Numbered from the stretch's first letter, positions 17,557 to 27,670 are shown. The stretch is DNA of 64,000 nt from Bacteroidota bacterium (GCA_013390605.1 JACAUB010000001.1:1056180-1120179); one strand, 5' to 3'. The notes: generated by a model not told the origin, from the letters alone. Numbers and translations are program-made.

Positions 17557-18084
17557 TTACACTCTGTTTAATTTATGTTTCTCAACCTCATCAAATGCAA
17601 TTTTAAACCAAACTGTAAAGTCATTAGGTTGTTCAATCATTAATTTCTTTACTTCTTCTAGTGTTAGCCATTTTATACTATCAACCTCCTCATAATTTAA
17701 TGATGCCTCTCCTGCAAAATCGCCAATAAGTACATGGTCAAACTCGTATTCAGTTAGTTCGTTGTCTAAGTTTGCTTTATATGTAAATGAAAAATATTCT
17801 TGTAACTGGCAGGTTATTCCTAGTTCTTCTTTCATTCGTCTGGTTCCTGCTTCAATAATTGATTCACCAGGCCTTGGGTGACTACAACATGTATTGGTCC
17901 ACAACCCTCCGGAGTGATATTTTGAAAGTGCTCGTCTTTGAAGTAGAAGTTGGTTTTCCTTATTGAAAAGAAATATTGAAAAAGCGCGATGTAGTGTGCC
18001 TCCATTCTGATGTGCTGCCATTTTTTCCATTATACCAACTTGGTTGTCATTCTGGTCTACAATTATTACTTTATCTTCGCTCAT
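17557..18084 (-). CDS. idi: Isopentenyl-diphosphate delta-isomerase, type 1
   Basis: A 175-residue Nudix-fold enzyme interconverting IPP and DMAPP for isoprenoid synthesis. The active-site cysteine is in TNTCCSHPRPGES, the Nudix-like segment is EAGTRRMKEELGI, and the Glu pair lies in NELTEYEFDHVL. Full length for type 1. It sits 20 bp after crtB and 37 bp before crtZ, showing it supplies precursors for the same pathway. Having idi inside a carotenoid operon is seen in some bacteria and helps pull flux toward pigment. Confidence 0.92.
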   Translation of the reverse strand: MSEDKVIIVDQNDNQVGIMEKMAAHQNGGTLHRAFSIFLFNKENQLLLQRRALSKYHSGGLWTNTCCSHPRPGESIIEAGTRRMKEELGITCQLQEYFSFTYKANLDNELTEYEFDHVLIGDFAGEASLNYEEVDSIKWLTLEEVKKLMIEQPNDFTVWFKIAFDEVEKHKLNRV

Positions 18085-18104
18085 CTTACTTAAACCAATT
18101 ATGC

Positions 18105-18941
18105 TTAAATTTTGTTTAGTTTGTGCTGTATAAATGCCATTACAAAAAGAGAATACTTCTTTGGATTACTAATTCGTATCCTCTTCTCCATTATTTGTTT
18201 TGCAGATGTTCGTTTTATCTTTAGAAATAATTCGTAAAAGTAAATATAAGCTACATATACTCCAAAACGTGCACCTGATGGCAAAACACGTATGCCTGAT
18301 AATCCAGCGTCAAAGTCTTTTTGAATATCAGCTTCTATATCAGATTTAGATTCCTGAGAAAAATCTGATATAGTGATACCTGGAAAATATGAACGTCCTA
18401 AACCTGTGTAATCGGCATTAAGATCTCTTAAAAAGTTGATTTTTTGAAATGCAGAACCAAGCTTCATGGCACTGGGTTTTAACTTTGAAAAATTAGCTTC
18501 ACTTCCTTCGCAAAATACTTTTAAACACATTAATCCGACTACTTCTGCAGAACCTAAAATATATGTTTCGTAATTACATTGGTCATATGTAATTTCTTGT
18601 AAATCCATTTCCATACTTTTTAGAAAGAGGTCTATTAAATCTATATCTATATTGTATTTATTTACAGCCCATTGGAAGTTGTTTAAAATTGGGTTTAGAC
18701 TTATTTTTTCTTCTATCGCTAAATATGTGTCATTTTTAAATCGATCTAATAGCTTTTGTTTATCGTATCCATGGAAGGAATCTACTATTTCGTCAGCAAA
18801 ACGAACGAATCCATAAATAGCATATATCGGATCATGGAAGCGTTTACTAAAAAAACGTATTCCCATTGAAAAGGAGGTACTGTATGTTATTGTTGTTAAT
18901 TTACTGGATTGCCTGGAAATCATATCAAATAGATCTTTCAT
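18105..18941 (-). CDS. crtB: Phytoene synthase (squalene/phytoene synthase family)
   Basis: A 278-residue head-to-head prenyl synthase. The two aspartate-rich motifs are visible: RFADEIVDSF (about residues 47-56) and NFLRDLNADYTGLGRSYFP, with the family helix YILGSAEVVGLMCLKVF between them. It condenses two geranylgeranyl diphosphates to phytoene. Squalene synthase is a related alternative, but crtI 10 bp upstream and crtZ downstream favour phytoene. The start at 18941 has no better alternative. Confidence 0.92.
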   Translation of the reverse strand: MKDLFDMISRQSSKLTTITYSTSFSMGIRFFSKRFHDPIYAIYGFVRFADEIVDSFHGYDKQKLLDRFKNDTYLAIEEKISLNPILNNFQWAVNKYNIDIDLIDLFLKSMEMDLQEITYDQCNYETYILGSAEVVGLMCLKVFCEGSEANFSKLKPSAMKLGSAFQKINFLRDLNADYTGLGRSYFPGITISDFSQESKSDIEADIQKDFDAGLSGIRVLPSGARFGVYVAYIYFYELFLKIKRTSAKQIMEKRIRISNPKKYSLFVMAFIQHKLNKI

Positions 18942-18951
18942 AGCCTATATT

Positions 18952-20421
18952 TTAGAACAAAATATTTTTAATGAGTTGAGCTGCAATATTTCCTGATATA
19001 ATAGATGACGGAATTCCTGGCCCCGGTACAGTAAGTTGTCCAGTGTAAACTAAATTGGAGACTTTTTTATTTGTCATTTTCGGTTTTAAAAAAGCAGTCT
19101 GTAGCAATGTGTTCGATAGTCCGTATGCATTTCCTTTAAATGCATTATAGTCTTTAGCGAAATCGTTCATCGCATAACTTTTTTTATAAATGACATTTGG
19201 GAGAATTGATTGATTTGTTAATATTTCCAAGCGCTTCATTACATTCAGATATAGTTTTTCTCTTTCAGTTTCATTGTCTGATAAACCAGCTGCAAGTGGA
19301 ATTAAAACAAAAAGATTCTCATATCCTTTTGGTGCTACTGTTGGATCTGTTATAGAAGGAGCACATATATATACAGCAGGATCCTCAGGCCATGAAGGTG
19401 TATTATAAATTTGTTGAGCATGTTTGTTAAAATCAGTATCAAACATTAGATTATGATGCTCTAGACCATCTATCTTTTTATTTACACCAATATAAAATAT
19501 CAAACAAGAGGGAGACATCTTACGCTTTTCCCAGTATTTGGTTGAATATTTCCTAAATTCGGGAGCAATTAGATTTTGTTCGATATAATGATAATCAGCA
19601 CTAGCTATAATCGCATCAGCTTCATAGAAGACACCATTAGAGATAATTCCTGTAGCCTTACCATTTTTAATGACTATTTTTTCGACAGTTTCGTTATATT
19701 TAAATAAAACATGCTTCTCTTTTGCAAGCTTTTCCATACCTGAAACAATCTCAAACATTCCCCCCATTGGATACCATGTGCCTAAAACCATGTCAGCATA
19801 ATTCATTAAACTATACATTGCAGGTGTTTGATCTCCTGTTCCACCTAAAAATAATATAGGAAATTCGAGTAGTTTTAAAACACGTGAGTCTTTAAAGAAA
19901 CGACTTGTGTATTTTGAGAAAGCAGTAAACATATGGAGCTTGAAAGCAGCCTTGAGTAATCGAAGGTCGAAATATTCTTTTATTGAAAGACTTGGTTTGA
20001 AGACAAAGTCAGACATTGCTACTTTATATTTTTCTTGACCTTCAGCTAAAAACTGTTTTAAGGCATTTGAAGAATAGGGTTCAAGTATCTCAAAAAGTTT
20101 GAATATCTGATTTAAATGGGCTGGAATGGAATGCTTTTCTGTTGAGCTGAAATATATTTGATAAGATGGATCCAATCTTTTAAGTGTGTAAAAATCAGAG
20201 ACTGCACGACCAAAGTGTTTGAAATGGTTTTCAAAAACGTCAGGCATCCAATACCAACTGGGCCCCATATCGAATGTAAATCCTTCCTTTTCAAACTTTC
20301 TGGCTCTTCCACCTGGGTGGCTATGATTATCAAATACGATAACTTCTGAGTCTAATAACGAAATATGTGTAGCTGCGGCAATACCTGAAAAACCAGCTCC
20401 AATTACAATCACTTTTTTCAT
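18952..20421 (-). CDS. crtI: Phytoene desaturase
   Basis: A 489-residue FAD-dependent desaturase. The N-terminal dinucleotide motif is VIGAGFSGIAAATHIS, followed by the GGRARKFEKEGFTFDMGPSWY segment. The C-terminal signature is TGQLTVPGPGIPSSIISG. It introduces four double bases into phytoene to give lycopene. First gene of the operon crtI-crtB-idi-crtZ, all on the minus strand with gaps of 10-37 bp. The region upstream of its ATG (20422 on) carries the operon promoter, not clearly defined. Possible ketolase or C30 variants of the family cannot be excluded, but the neighbours support the C40 pathway. Confidence 0.92.
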   Translation of the reverse strand: MKKVIVIGAGFSGIAAATHISLLDSEVIVFDNHSHPGGRARKFEKEGFTFDMGPSWYWMPDVFENHFKHFGRAVSDFYTLKRLDPSYQIYFSSTEKHSIPAHLNQIFKLFEILEPYSSNALKQFLAEGQEKYKVAMSDFVFKPSLSIKEYFDLRLLKAAFKLHMFTAFSKYTSRFFKDSRVLKLLEFPILFLGGTGDQTPAMYSLMNYADMVLGTWYPMGGMFEIVSGMEKLAKEKHVLFKYNETVEKIVIKNGKATGIISNGVFYEADAIIASADYHYIEQNLIAPEFRKYSTKYWEKRKMSPSCLIFYIGVNKKIDGLEHHNLMFDTDFNKHAQQIYNTPSWPEDPAVYICAPSITDPTVAPKGYENLFVLIPLAAGLSDNETEREKLYLNVMKRLEILTNQSILPNVIYKKSYAMNDFAKDYNAFKGNAYGLSNTLLQTAFLKPKMTNKKVSNLVYTGQLTVPGPGIPSSIISGNIAAQLIKNILF

Positions 20422-20854
20422 TCGTATTTTCTTTGCTAACTGAGGTTTATAAATCGTTATACTTAGAGATTGACTTTGCTCTGAAAGTAGAATAGCAAGT
20501 CAGTCATTAGGAATTGATCATTTTTTAATTGAATTAAAATAATTGTGTAATTGATAGATTTCTCTTTTAATATTCTGGACAGTTGTTTTGTATTTAGTAA
20601 CTGTAGGATGGGTTAGAACTAAATATAAAAAAACAGCTTAATTGTGTGTAAATCTATCAATAAAACAATATTCTGAATGAATTTGTTTATAGTGAAATGT
20701 TAAATTGTTTAAAAAAAATAACAAAACATTAAACATTTCTCATAGAGGTAGTTTAAGTTTATTTTAAAATAAGTATCTTTAGTTCAAGAAAAAGCTACTT
20801 TGTTTTATAATTTTATATATTTTTGCAGAAATAAATTTTTAAAAAACTCAGGGG
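20422..20854. other. Divergent intergenic region between crtI and rpsO
   Basis: About 430 bp of AT-rich DNA with no coding frame. It should contain the crtI operon promoter on the minus strand and a distal promoter for rpsO. A second TATTTTTG-like box occurs near 20818-20825. No other structure was noticed. Confidence 0.4.
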
Positions 20855-20885
20855 TTTGGTTTTTCGAAAAAATGTATTAATTTTG
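20855..20885 (+). promoter_or_regulatory. Bacteroidota-type promoter of rpsO
   Basis: TTTG at 20855-20858, exactly 19 bp spacer, then TAATTTTG at 20878-20885, matching the phylum consensus TTTG-N19-TAnnTTTG. The ATG lies 34 bp downstream. This is the clearest promoter in the window. Confidence 0.7.
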
Positions 20886-20919
20886 CAGCCCTTAAATCAC
20901 GATTATAAAAGAATTGACA

Positions 20920-21189
20920 ATGTACCTGACATCAGAAACTAAGAAAGACCTCTTCCAGCAGTATGGTAAGTCGGATATTGACACTGGTTCTTCGGAAGGG
21001 CAAATAGCCTTATTTACCTTTAGAATCAAGCACCTAACCGAGCACCTGAAAGCAAACAAGAAGGATAAAGTTACGCAACGTTCGCTAGTTCTTCTGGTAG
21101 GAAAGCGTCGTAAATTGCTAGACTACCTTCACCACAAAGAAATTAGTCGCTACAGAGAGATTATCAAGCAATTAGGTCTCCGAAAGTAA
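20920..21189 (+). CDS. rpsO: 30S ribosomal protein S15
   Basis: 89 residues, the exact family length, starting MYLTSETKKDLF. Signature residues are present: GSSEGQIALFTFRIKHLTEHLK and the RRKLLDYLHHKEISRYREII helix that binds 16S rRNA helix 22. A TTG codon 6 bp upstream (20914) is in frame, but the ATG at 20920 matches the family start. It is followed by a strong terminator and then pnp, the arrangement conserved in many bacteria. Confidence 0.97.
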   Translation: MYLTSETKKDLFQQYGKSDIDTGSSEGQIALFTFRIKHLTEHLKANKKDKVTQRSLVLLVGKRRKLLDYLHHKEISRYREIIKQLGLRK

Positions 21190-21212
21190 TACGCTAAAAA
21201 GACATTTAGTGC

Positions 21213-21243
21213 AAAAAAGGCAATTGGTTAATTGCCTTTTTTT
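21213..21243 (+). terminator. Rho-independent terminator after rpsO
   Basis: Arms AAAAAAGGCAATT (21213-21225) and AATTGCCTTTTTT (21230-21242) with a GGTT loop, running into a T tract. It separates rpsO from pnp. Confidence 0.85.
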
Positions 21244-21365
21244 GTATTAATGGAAAATGATTCTTCTCTTAGGATAACTTTTTGAAAATCAGTCATTATT
21301 TGTTTATTGGTTATTTATTTTTGATATAATACACCTGACACAATTAAATAATAAGCATCATTATT

Positions 21366-23492
21366 ATGATAGGCATTACAAAAACATTTGACTTAGGTGA
21401 TGGAAGAACCATCTCTATTGAAACAGGAAAGCTTGCAAAACAAGCTGATGGTTCCGCTGTTGTTAGGATGGGCGATACAATGTTACTTGCTACAGTGGTA
21501 GCAAATAAAAATGCAGCAGAGAATGTGGATTTTCTTCCTCTTTCTGTTGAGTATCGCGAAAGATATGCGGCTGCTGGAAAATTTCCAGGTGGTTTTTTTA
21601 AACGTGAAGCTAAACCCTCTGATCATGAAGTTCTTACTGCACGATTAATAGATCGCGCATTAAGGCCATTATTTCCTTCTGATTTTCATGCAGAAATTCA
21701 AGTTATTATTACGCTTATCTCTGCTGACAATGATGTTATGCCAGATGCTCTTGCTTGTTTAGCTGCATCTGCTGCCATCGCCGTTTCTGATATTCCATTT
21801 AATGGTCCTATCTCTGAAGTTAGAGTTGTGAGAACAGATGGAAAGTTTATTATCAATCCTTCGAAATCTGATACCGATAATGCCGATATAGACATGATGG
21901 TTGGTGCATCTATGGATAACATCATGATGGTTGAAGGTGAAATGAAAGAAGTTTCGGAAGCTGATATGATTGGTGCTTTAAAAGCTGCTCACGATGCTAT
22001 CCGTATTCAATGTCAGGCTCAGATTGATTTAGCTGAATTGGTTGAAAAATCGAAAGTAAAAAGGACTTACTGTCATGAAACAAATGATGAAGATCTTCGT
22101 AAAGCAGTAAAAGAATTTTGTGCTGATAAAATATGGGCTGTTGCAGCAAAAGCTTCAGCAAAACATGAAAGAAGCGATGCATTTGATGCAATAAAAGCTG
22201 AATTTATTGCAACCCTATCAGAGGAAGATCAAAAAGCAAAAGCTGCTTTGACGAGTCGTTATTTTCATGATGTAGAATGGGAAATGGTTCGCGAAGTTGT
22301 TTTAACAAATAGACAACGTTTGGATGGTAGAAAACTAGATGAGATCAGACCAATTTGGTGTGAAATTGACTATCTACCAATGGCACATGGTTCTGCTATT
22401 TTTACACGTGGTGAAACCCAGTCACTTACAACTGTAACACTTGGCACTAAACTGGATGAACAAACTATAGACCTTCCGATGTTTGAAGGTAAAGTTAATT
22501 TCATTCTTCATTATAATTTTCCTCCCTTTTCAACTGGTGAGGTAAAACGTATGAGTGGAATCAGTCGTCGTGAAATTGGTCATGGTAATTTAGCAATGCG
22601 TGCGTTAAAGCCAATGATTCCAGGCACGGATGTTAATCCATATACTATTCGTATTGTTTCTGACATTCTTGAATCTAATGGATCGTCTTCAATGGCTACT
22701 GTTTGTGCAGGTACGCTTGCATTGATGGATGCTGGCGTAAAAATGATTAAACCTGTTTCTGGAATTGCAATGGGATTAATTTCTGACAATGCAACCGGAA
22801 GATATGCTGTTTTATCAGATATTCTTGGAGATGAGGATCATTTAGGAGATATGGACTTTAAAGTATGTGGTACTCGTGATGGTATTACTGCTTGTCAAAT
22901 GGATATCAAAGTTGATGGTCTTTCTTTTGAGGTTTTGGCTGAAGCATTAGAACAAGCTCGCAAAGGAAGATTACATATTTTGGGTAAATTAGAGGAAACA
23001 ATTAGTACTCCTCGTGAAGATTACAAACCTCATGTTCCAAGAATTGTAAAGGTTGTCATTCCTCGTGAATTTATTGGTGCAGTGATTGGACCAGGCGGAA
23101 AGGTCATTCAGGAAATGCAACGTGAAACTAATTCTACAATTGTAATTGTTGAAGAAGGTGAGTTTGGAATTATTGATATCGTTTCCAATAATAAAGAATC
23201 GATAGATGCTGTCAAAGAAAGAATCAGAAAAATTGTTGCTTTACCTGAAGTAGGTGAAGTTTACAAAGGGACTGTTAAAAATATAACTGCTTTTGGCGCC
23301 TTTGTAGAAATTCTGCCTGGTAAAGATGGTTTACTTCATATCTCTGAAATTGATTGGACACGTCTTAAAGATGTTGAAAGTGTATTGAAAGTGGGCGATC
23401 AAATTGATGTAAAATTGATTGAAATTGATAGTAAGACTGGTAAGTTGAAATTGTCAAGAAAGGTTTTATTACCTAAGCCAGATACCAATTAA
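21366..23492 (+). CDS. pnp: Polyribonucleotide nucleotidyltransferase (PNPase)
   Basis: A 708-residue 3'-5' phosphorolytic exoribonuclease acting in mRNA decay. It has two RNase PH domains (about 10-145, ending before KAAHDA; and about 320-540 with [14 protein letters not shown] and [18 protein letters not shown]), the alpha-helical linker between them, a KH domain with the [10 protein letters not shown] loop near residue 575, and an S1 domain ([20 protein letters not shown]) at the end. Full length and in standard order. The start at 21366 matches the family N-terminus [13 protein letters not shown]. It follows rpsO, and rpoD comes next. Confidence 0.97.
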   Translation: MIGITKTFDLGDGRTISIETGKLAKQADGSAVVRMGDTMLLATVVANKNAAENVDFLPLSVEYRERYAAAGKFPGGFFKREAKPSDHEVLTARLIDRALRPLFPSDFHAEIQVIITLISADNDVMPDALACLAASAAIAVSDIPFNGPISEVRVVRTDGKFIINPSKSDTDNADIDMMVGASMDNIMMVEGEMKEVSEADMIGALKAAHDAIRIQCQAQIDLAELVEKSKVKRTYCHETNDEDLRKAVKEFCADKIWAVAAKASAKHERSDAFDAIKAEFIATLSEEDQKAKAALTSRYFHDVEWEMVREVVLTNRQRLDGRKLDEIRPIWCEIDYLPMAHGSAIFTRGETQSLTTVTLGTKLDEQTIDLPMFEGKVNFILHYNFPPFSTGEVKRMSGISRREIGHGNLAMRALKPMIPGTDVNPYTIRIVSDILESNGSSSMATVCAGTLALMDAGVKMIKPVSGIAMGLISDNATGRYAVLSDILGDEDHLGDMDFKVCGTRDGITACQMDIKVDGLSFEVLAEALEQARKGRLHILGKLEETISTPREDYKPHVPRIVKVVIPREFIGAVIGPGGKVIQEMQRETNSTIVIVEEGEFGIIDIVSNNKESIDAVKERIRKIVALPEVGEVYKGTVKNITAFGAFVEILPGKDGLLHISEIDWTRLKDVESVLKVGDQIDVKLIEIDSKTGKLKLSRKVLLPKPDTN

Positions 23493-23512
23493 TCAATTTT
23501 TGTTCATTCTCC

Positions 23513-23538
23513 TCGGGCTTTCCTTGTTGTAAGCCCGA
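23513..23538 (+). terminator. Hairpin between pnp and rpoD
   Basis: TCGGGCTT (23513-23520) pairs with AAGCCCGA (23531-23538) around a 10-base loop. The tail (TTCAACTTTC) is not a clean T run, so it may be a weak terminator or a leader hairpin for the following sigma gene. Confidence 0.5.
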
Positions 23539-23558
23539 TTCAACTTTCTAAACTTTTT

Positions 23559-24422
23559 ATGAGGCAATTAAAGATATCAAAGCAGGTTACGAACAGAGAA
23601 ACCGCTTCGCTTGACAAATATCTTCAAGAAATAGGAAAAGTAGATCTTATTTCAGCAGAAGAGGAAGTGTCATTAGCACAGCGTATTAGGCAAGGTGATA
23701 GAGCGGCGCTTGAAAAACTTACTAAAGCAAATTTAAGATTCGTAGTTTCTGTTTCTAAACAATATCAGAATCAGGGATTAAGTCTTCCTGATTTAATTAA
23801 TGAAGGTAATCTAGGTTTAATTAAAGCTGCCCAACGATTTGATGAAACACGTGGGTTTAAATTTATCTCTTATGCTGTATGGTGGATTCGCCAATCAATT
23901 CTTCAGGCTTTAGCTGAACAATCAAGAATTGTTAGACTGCCACTAAATAAAATTGGTGCGATAAATAAAATAAATAAGGCATACGCTAAACTTGAGCAAG
24001 AATACGAAAGAGAGCCTAATTTTGATGAAATAGCAGAAATGCTTGAGATTACAGAAACAGAAGTGAAAGATTCACTCAGAAATTCTGGCCGTCACGTCTC
24101 AATGGATGCTCCTTTAATGCAGGATGAAGATAATAACTTATATGATGTTTTGCGTTCCGATGATATTCCTACTCCTGAAAGTGGTTTAATTTATGAATCA
24201 CTTAAAAAGGAAATAGAACGAGCAATATCTACCCTTACTCCAAGAGAGTCTGAAGTTATTCGATTTTACTTTGGTTTAAATGGAAGCCATCCGATGACGT
24301 TAGAAGAGATTGGTGAAAAATTTGACCTGACGCGTGAACGAGTGAGGCAAATTAAAGAAAAAGCCATAAGAAGATTAAAAAACACCTCTAGAAGTAAAAT
24401 TCTACAATCTTATTTGGGATAA
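23559..24422 (+). CDS. rpoD: Primary sigma factor RpoD (SigA), short Bacteroidota form
   Basis: 287 residues, the length of the primary sigma factor in Bacteroidota, which lacks most of region 1.1. Region 1.2 is [19 protein letters not shown], region 2 contains [21 protein letters not shown] and [19 protein letters not shown], region 3 is [17 protein letters not shown], and region 4.2 is [20 protein letters not shown]. It directs core polymerase to the TTTG/TAnnTTTG promoters seen here. A strong terminator follows directly. Confidence 0.96.
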   Translation: MRQLKISKQVTNRETASLDKYLQEIGKVDLISAEEEVSLAQRIRQGDRAALEKLTKANLRFVVSVSKQYQNQGLSLPDLINEGNLGLIKAAQRFDETRGFKFISYAVWWIRQSILQALAEQSRIVRLPLNKIGAINKINKAYAKLEQEYEREPNFDEIAEMLEITETEVKDSLRNSGRHVSMDAPLMQDEDNNLYDVLRSDDIPTPESGLIYESLKKEIERAISTLTPRESEVIRFYFGLNGSHPMTLEEIGEKFDLTRERVRQIKEKAIRRLKNTSRSKILQSYLG

Positions 24423-24428
24423 CAACTC

Positions 24429-24460
24429 AAGTCCAGGTCAAGAGCCTGGACTTTTTTTTT
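24429..24460 (+). terminator. Rho-independent terminator after rpoD
   Basis: AAGTCCAGG and CCTGGACTT form a perfect 9-bp stem (24429-24437, 24445-24453) with a 7-base loop followed by eight or more T residues. Confidence 0.9.
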
Positions 24461-24467
24461 ACTTTTG
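24460..24467 (+). promoter_or_regulatory. Possible -7 promoter element of rpe
   Basis: TACTTTTG matches TAnnTTTG and lies 17 bp before the rpe ATG, directly after the rpoD terminator. No good TTTG -33 box is seen at the proper distance. Confidence 0.4.
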
Positions 24468-24484
24468 TAAATAAAAAATTGAGA

Positions 24485-25135
24485 ATGAAACGTCTTATCG
24501 CCCCCTCCATACTTGCTGCAAATTTTCTTGAATTGGGAACAGACATTGAGCTGCTGAATAAAAGCGATGCTGATTGGATTCATGTTGATGTTATGGACGG
24601 TCGGTTTGTTCCAAATATTTCTTTTGGTATGCCGATCATTAAGGCGGTTAAAACAATTGCTAAAAAGCCATTAGATGTACATTTAATGATTGAAGAACCA
24701 GGTAAATATTTTAATGATTTTAAAGCTGCTGGTGCTGATATTCTAACTGTTCATTATGAAGCTTGTCCTCATCTCCATAAAGATATTCAGACGATACATA
24801 ATTTAGGGATGAAAGCAGGCATTGCTTTAAATCCTCATACTCCCCTGAATGTCTTAGAAGAGATTGTTCCCGATGTTGATTTGATTTTGATAATGAGTGT
24901 AAATCCAGGTTTTGGAGGGCAATCTTTTATTAAAGGGAGTATCTCTAAAATTAGCAGACTCCGAAATATGATAGATAAAACAGGGTCGAAAGCGCTAATT
25001 GAAGTAGATGGAGGCGTTGATTTAAATAACGCAAAGATTTTGTTTGATGCAGGTGTTAATGTATTGGTAGCAGGTAGTTCTGTCTTTGGATCAACTGACC
25101 CAATGGATACTATTACAAGGTTGAAAAAATGTTGA
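24485..25135 (+). CDS. rpe: Ribulose-phosphate 3-epimerase
   Basis: A 216-residue TIM-barrel enzyme interconverting ribulose 5-phosphate and xylulose 5-phosphate in the pentose phosphate pathway. Motifs: LIAPSILAANF, the metal-binding HVDVMDGRFVPN, DVHLMIEEP, MSVNPGFGGQSF and ALIEVDGGVDLNNA; the phosphate loop is LVAGSSVFG. A TTG at 24479 is in frame but the ATG at 24485 is the family start. It is transcribed after the rpoD terminator. Confidence 0.95.
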   Translation: MKRLIAPSILAANFLELGTDIELLNKSDADWIHVDVMDGRFVPNISFGMPIIKAVKTIAKKPLDVHLMIEEPGKYFNDFKAAGADILTVHYEACPHLHKDIQTIHNLGMKAGIALNPHTPLNVLEEIVPDVDLILIMSVNPGFGGQSFIKGSISKISRLRNMIDKTGSKALIEVDGGVDLNNAKILFDAGVNVLVAGSSVFGSTDPMDTITRLKKC

Positions 25136-25263
25136 TATTAAAGATTAATAGTTTGATAATAAAAAGTATGCCTATATAATAGAGGTTTGTTTAATGGTTA
25201 TTCTGTTAAATTCTTTCATTCGTAAATAATTTATTTGTTATAGGTCTAATGGAACTTGCATAT

Positions 25264-25309
25264 TAAATTTACTACAGCGTTTGTGTTTGTAAAACATGCT
25301 CGTTTCATA
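25264..25309 (+). repeat. 46-bp dispersed repeat, copy A
   Basis: Matches 56997-57042 at 37 of 46 positions, with the last 19 bases (25291-25309, starting AAAACATGCTCG) identical. It lies in the non-coding gap between rpe and the nitroreductase gene. Confidence 0.65.
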
Positions 25310-25391
25310 AATATAATTTGGGGTCTTATAATATATTGTCATTATAAATAAAGTGTCGTTTTTAATTAGTATCTAATTATTGGTTTCATTT

Positions 25392-26012
25392 TTATCGTAT
25401 TATTGTAAATATTTCGTCAATACTTTTTTTAGATGGACGATTCGGATATCCAAATGGTTTTCCGATAGCAACAAATGCAATAAGATGCCAAGGAGATTCT
25501 ATGTTTAAGTACGTCTGTAATTCTTCTTTCGCAATCATTGGACCGCTTAACCAACAAGCACCATATCCAAGATCAACAGCCGATAGTAGAATATTCTGAA
25601 TAGAAGCTCCGGCACTTTGCAGATCAGGATAATTCCTGAGTTGAATAATATCATCGTGGGAGAGGTTGACACTTTTATCTAAATCAGTTTCATGGGGTTT
25701 CATTATTAATGCAATTAAAGAAGGAGCATTTTCAAAGAATGTGGAATACCATTCTACTTTGGTTAATTGTCTTTTCTGGCCAATTTCATCTAACCTTAGT
25801 GGCAAATCTGATAATTTAGAAATGACTAGTTCTGCCATTTCTTTTAATTTAGATTTATTGGTAATGGCTATGAACTTCCATGGCTGGGAATTATTTAAGG
25901 TCGGAGCCAATCCTGCTCTGCGAACCATCTCTTTTAAATCTGATTCATTAACTTCCTCATTTGTAAAACTTCGGATGCTCATTCTTTTTTCAATAACCTG
26001 TTTTAGCTCCAT
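25392..26012 (-). CDS. Nitroreductase family protein
   Basis: A 206-residue FMN-dependent oxidoreductase. Motifs: KRMSIRSFTNEEV, LAPTLNNSQPWKFIAI (FMN-contacting), GASIQNILLSAVDLGYGACWLSGP, and the C-terminal AIGKPFGYPNRPSKKSIDEIF. Members reduce nitroaromatics, quinones or other acceptors with NAD(P)H; the substrate cannot be set from sequence. It is convergent with rpe and shows no operon partner. Confidence 0.85.
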   Translation of the reverse strand: MELKQVIEKRMSIRSFTNEEVNESDLKEMVRRAGLAPTLNNSQPWKFIAITNKSKLKEMAELVISKLSDLPLRLDEIGQKRQLTKVEWYSTFFENAPSLIALIMKPHETDLDKSVNLSHDDIIQLRNYPDLQSAGASIQNILLSAVDLGYGACWLSGPMIAKEELQTYLNIESPWHLIAFVAIGKPFGYPNRPSKKSIDEIFTIIR

Positions 26013-26104
26013 TTTATTACTGTTAAAATTGTTTTATAAATATTTACAAGTAAAGTAGTAAATTGTTTTAATATCTTTAATTTTGTGTTTAAACAATTAA
26101 TGAA

Positions 26105-27559
26105 ATGACTTCAACAATACAACAATTAAATCCCTCTAAGGTTTTTTATTTTTTTGCTGAAATATGCAAAATTCCAAGACCTTCAAAAAAGGAAGAACGA
26201 ATTGCTCAATATTTAATCAATTTTGCAAAGGAAAGATCTCTTTTTTATGCAGTGGATAAAGTAGGTAATGTTTTAATTAGAAAAATGGCAACAAAAGGGT
26301 TTGAACAAAAAAGCTCTGTCGTTTTACAAAGTCATATAGATATGGTTTGTGAAAAAAATTCTGATTATGAACATGATTTTGAAACTGATCCTATCTTACC
26401 TTATATTGACGGTGATTGGATTAAAGCAAAAGGAACTACATTGGGTGCAGATGATGGTATTGGAATAGCAACTCAATTAGCCATTCTTGATTCGATGAAT
26501 ATTGAACATGGTCCAATTGAATGCTTATTTACAGTTGATGAAGAGACTGGTTTAACAGGTGCATTTAATCTTGAGCCTGGATTTTTAAATAGTAAAATTC
26601 TTCTTAACCTTGATTCTGAAGATGAAGGACAAATTTATATTGGGTGCGCTGGAGGTATTGATACTGTTGCTCATTTAAATTATTCCACATTACCAATTAA
26701 TCCTGATACTACTTCTTTGAAAATTATTGTTGGTGGATTAAAAGGTGGACACTCTGGCGATGATATAAATAAAGGATTAGGTAGTTCTGTTAAAATACTT
26801 TCGAGAATATTGTGGGTTGCTATGAATCAATTTACAATCCAATTAGTAGATATTGATGCAGGTAATCTTCGAAATGCAATAGCAAGAGAAGGATGGGCGA
26901 TTGTAGCTGTTAATAATGATCAGGTTGCTACATTCAGCTATTTAATTGATAAAATGTTTACAGAGATAAAAAATGAACTAAAAATTACTGACTCAGATGT
27001 TTTTATTACGATAGAGAAGGCTGTTTCGTCTTCAGTTGCAATAAAGGATGACGATGCTTTTAAATTGGTTAATGCTTTATCTGCCTGTCCTCATGGCGTA
27101 ATTGCTATGTCTTATGAAATTGACAACTTTGTTGAGACTTCTACAAATTTGGCTTCTGTGAAAAAGAAAGATTACTATTTTGAAATTACAACTAGCCAAC
27201 GAAGTTCAGTAGAATCGGCAAAGAAGAATATCGCTTCAATGGTAGAAGCTACTTTTTTACTTGCAGGGGCTACAGTTCATCATTCAGATGGTTATCCTGG
27301 TTGGTCTCCAAATGCAGAATCACCAATTTTAAAATTAGCGGATAGTATCTATAAAGAATTGTTCGGTATTGATCCATTGGTATTAGCTATTCACGCTGGA
27401 TTAGAGTGTGGTTTAATTGGAGAGAAATACCCTGAAATGGATATGATTTCATTTGGTCCAACAATGAAGGGGGCACATTCACCAGACGAAAGACTTAGCA
27501 TTTCATCCGTATTGAAGTTTTGGGATTTTACATTGGAAATATTAAGAAGAATACCTTAA
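26105..27559 (+). CDS. pepD: Aminoacyl-histidine dipeptidase (PepD/M20)
   Basis: A 484-residue metallo-dipeptidase of the M20C group. Zinc ligands and catalytic residues: His in SHIDMVCEKN, Asp in TLGADDGIGIA, the Glu pair in TVDEETGLTGAF, Asp in LNLDSEDEG and His near FGPTMKGAHSPDER. The lid/dimerisation domain lies about residues 190-390 (GLKGGHSGDDIN). It hydrolyses cytosolic dipeptides such as Xaa-His. Length matches the family (about 485). A strong terminator follows 70 bp downstream. Confidence 0.92.
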   Translation: MTSTIQQLNPSKVFYFFAEICKIPRPSKKEERIAQYLINFAKERSLFYAVDKVGNVLIRKMATKGFEQKSSVVLQSHIDMVCEKNSDYEHDFETDPILPYIDGDWIKAKGTTLGADDGIGIATQLAILDSMNIEHGPIECLFTVDEETGLTGAFNLEPGFLNSKILLNLDSEDEGQIYIGCAGGIDTVAHLNYSTLPINPDTTSLKIIVGGLKGGHSGDDINKGLGSSVKILSRILWVAMNQFTIQLVDIDAGNLRNAIAREGWAIVAVNNDQVATFSYLIDKMFTEIKNELKITDSDVFITIEKAVSSSVAIKDDDAFKLVNALSACPHGVIAMSYEIDNFVETSTNLASVKKKDYYFEITTSQRSSVESAKKNIASMVEATFLLAGATVHHSDGYPGWSPNAESPILKLADSIYKELFGIDPLVLAIHAGLECGLIGEKYPEMDMISFGPTMKGAHSPDERLSISSVLKFWDFTLEILRRIP

Positions 27560-27628
27560 TCAATTAAGTTGGTGCTTTGATCAAGTTTAAGTCATCCTAA
27601 ATCCTTAATTGATATGATTTCTAGAATA

Positions 27629-27670
27629 AAGTGTTGAGTGAATAGTTCCTGATTCGCTCAACACTTTTTT
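27629..27670 (+). terminator. Rho-independent terminator after pepD
   Basis: Arms 27629-27643 and 27652-27666 give a 15-bp stem with one G-T pair, an 8-base loop and a T6 tail. Confidence 0.88.
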
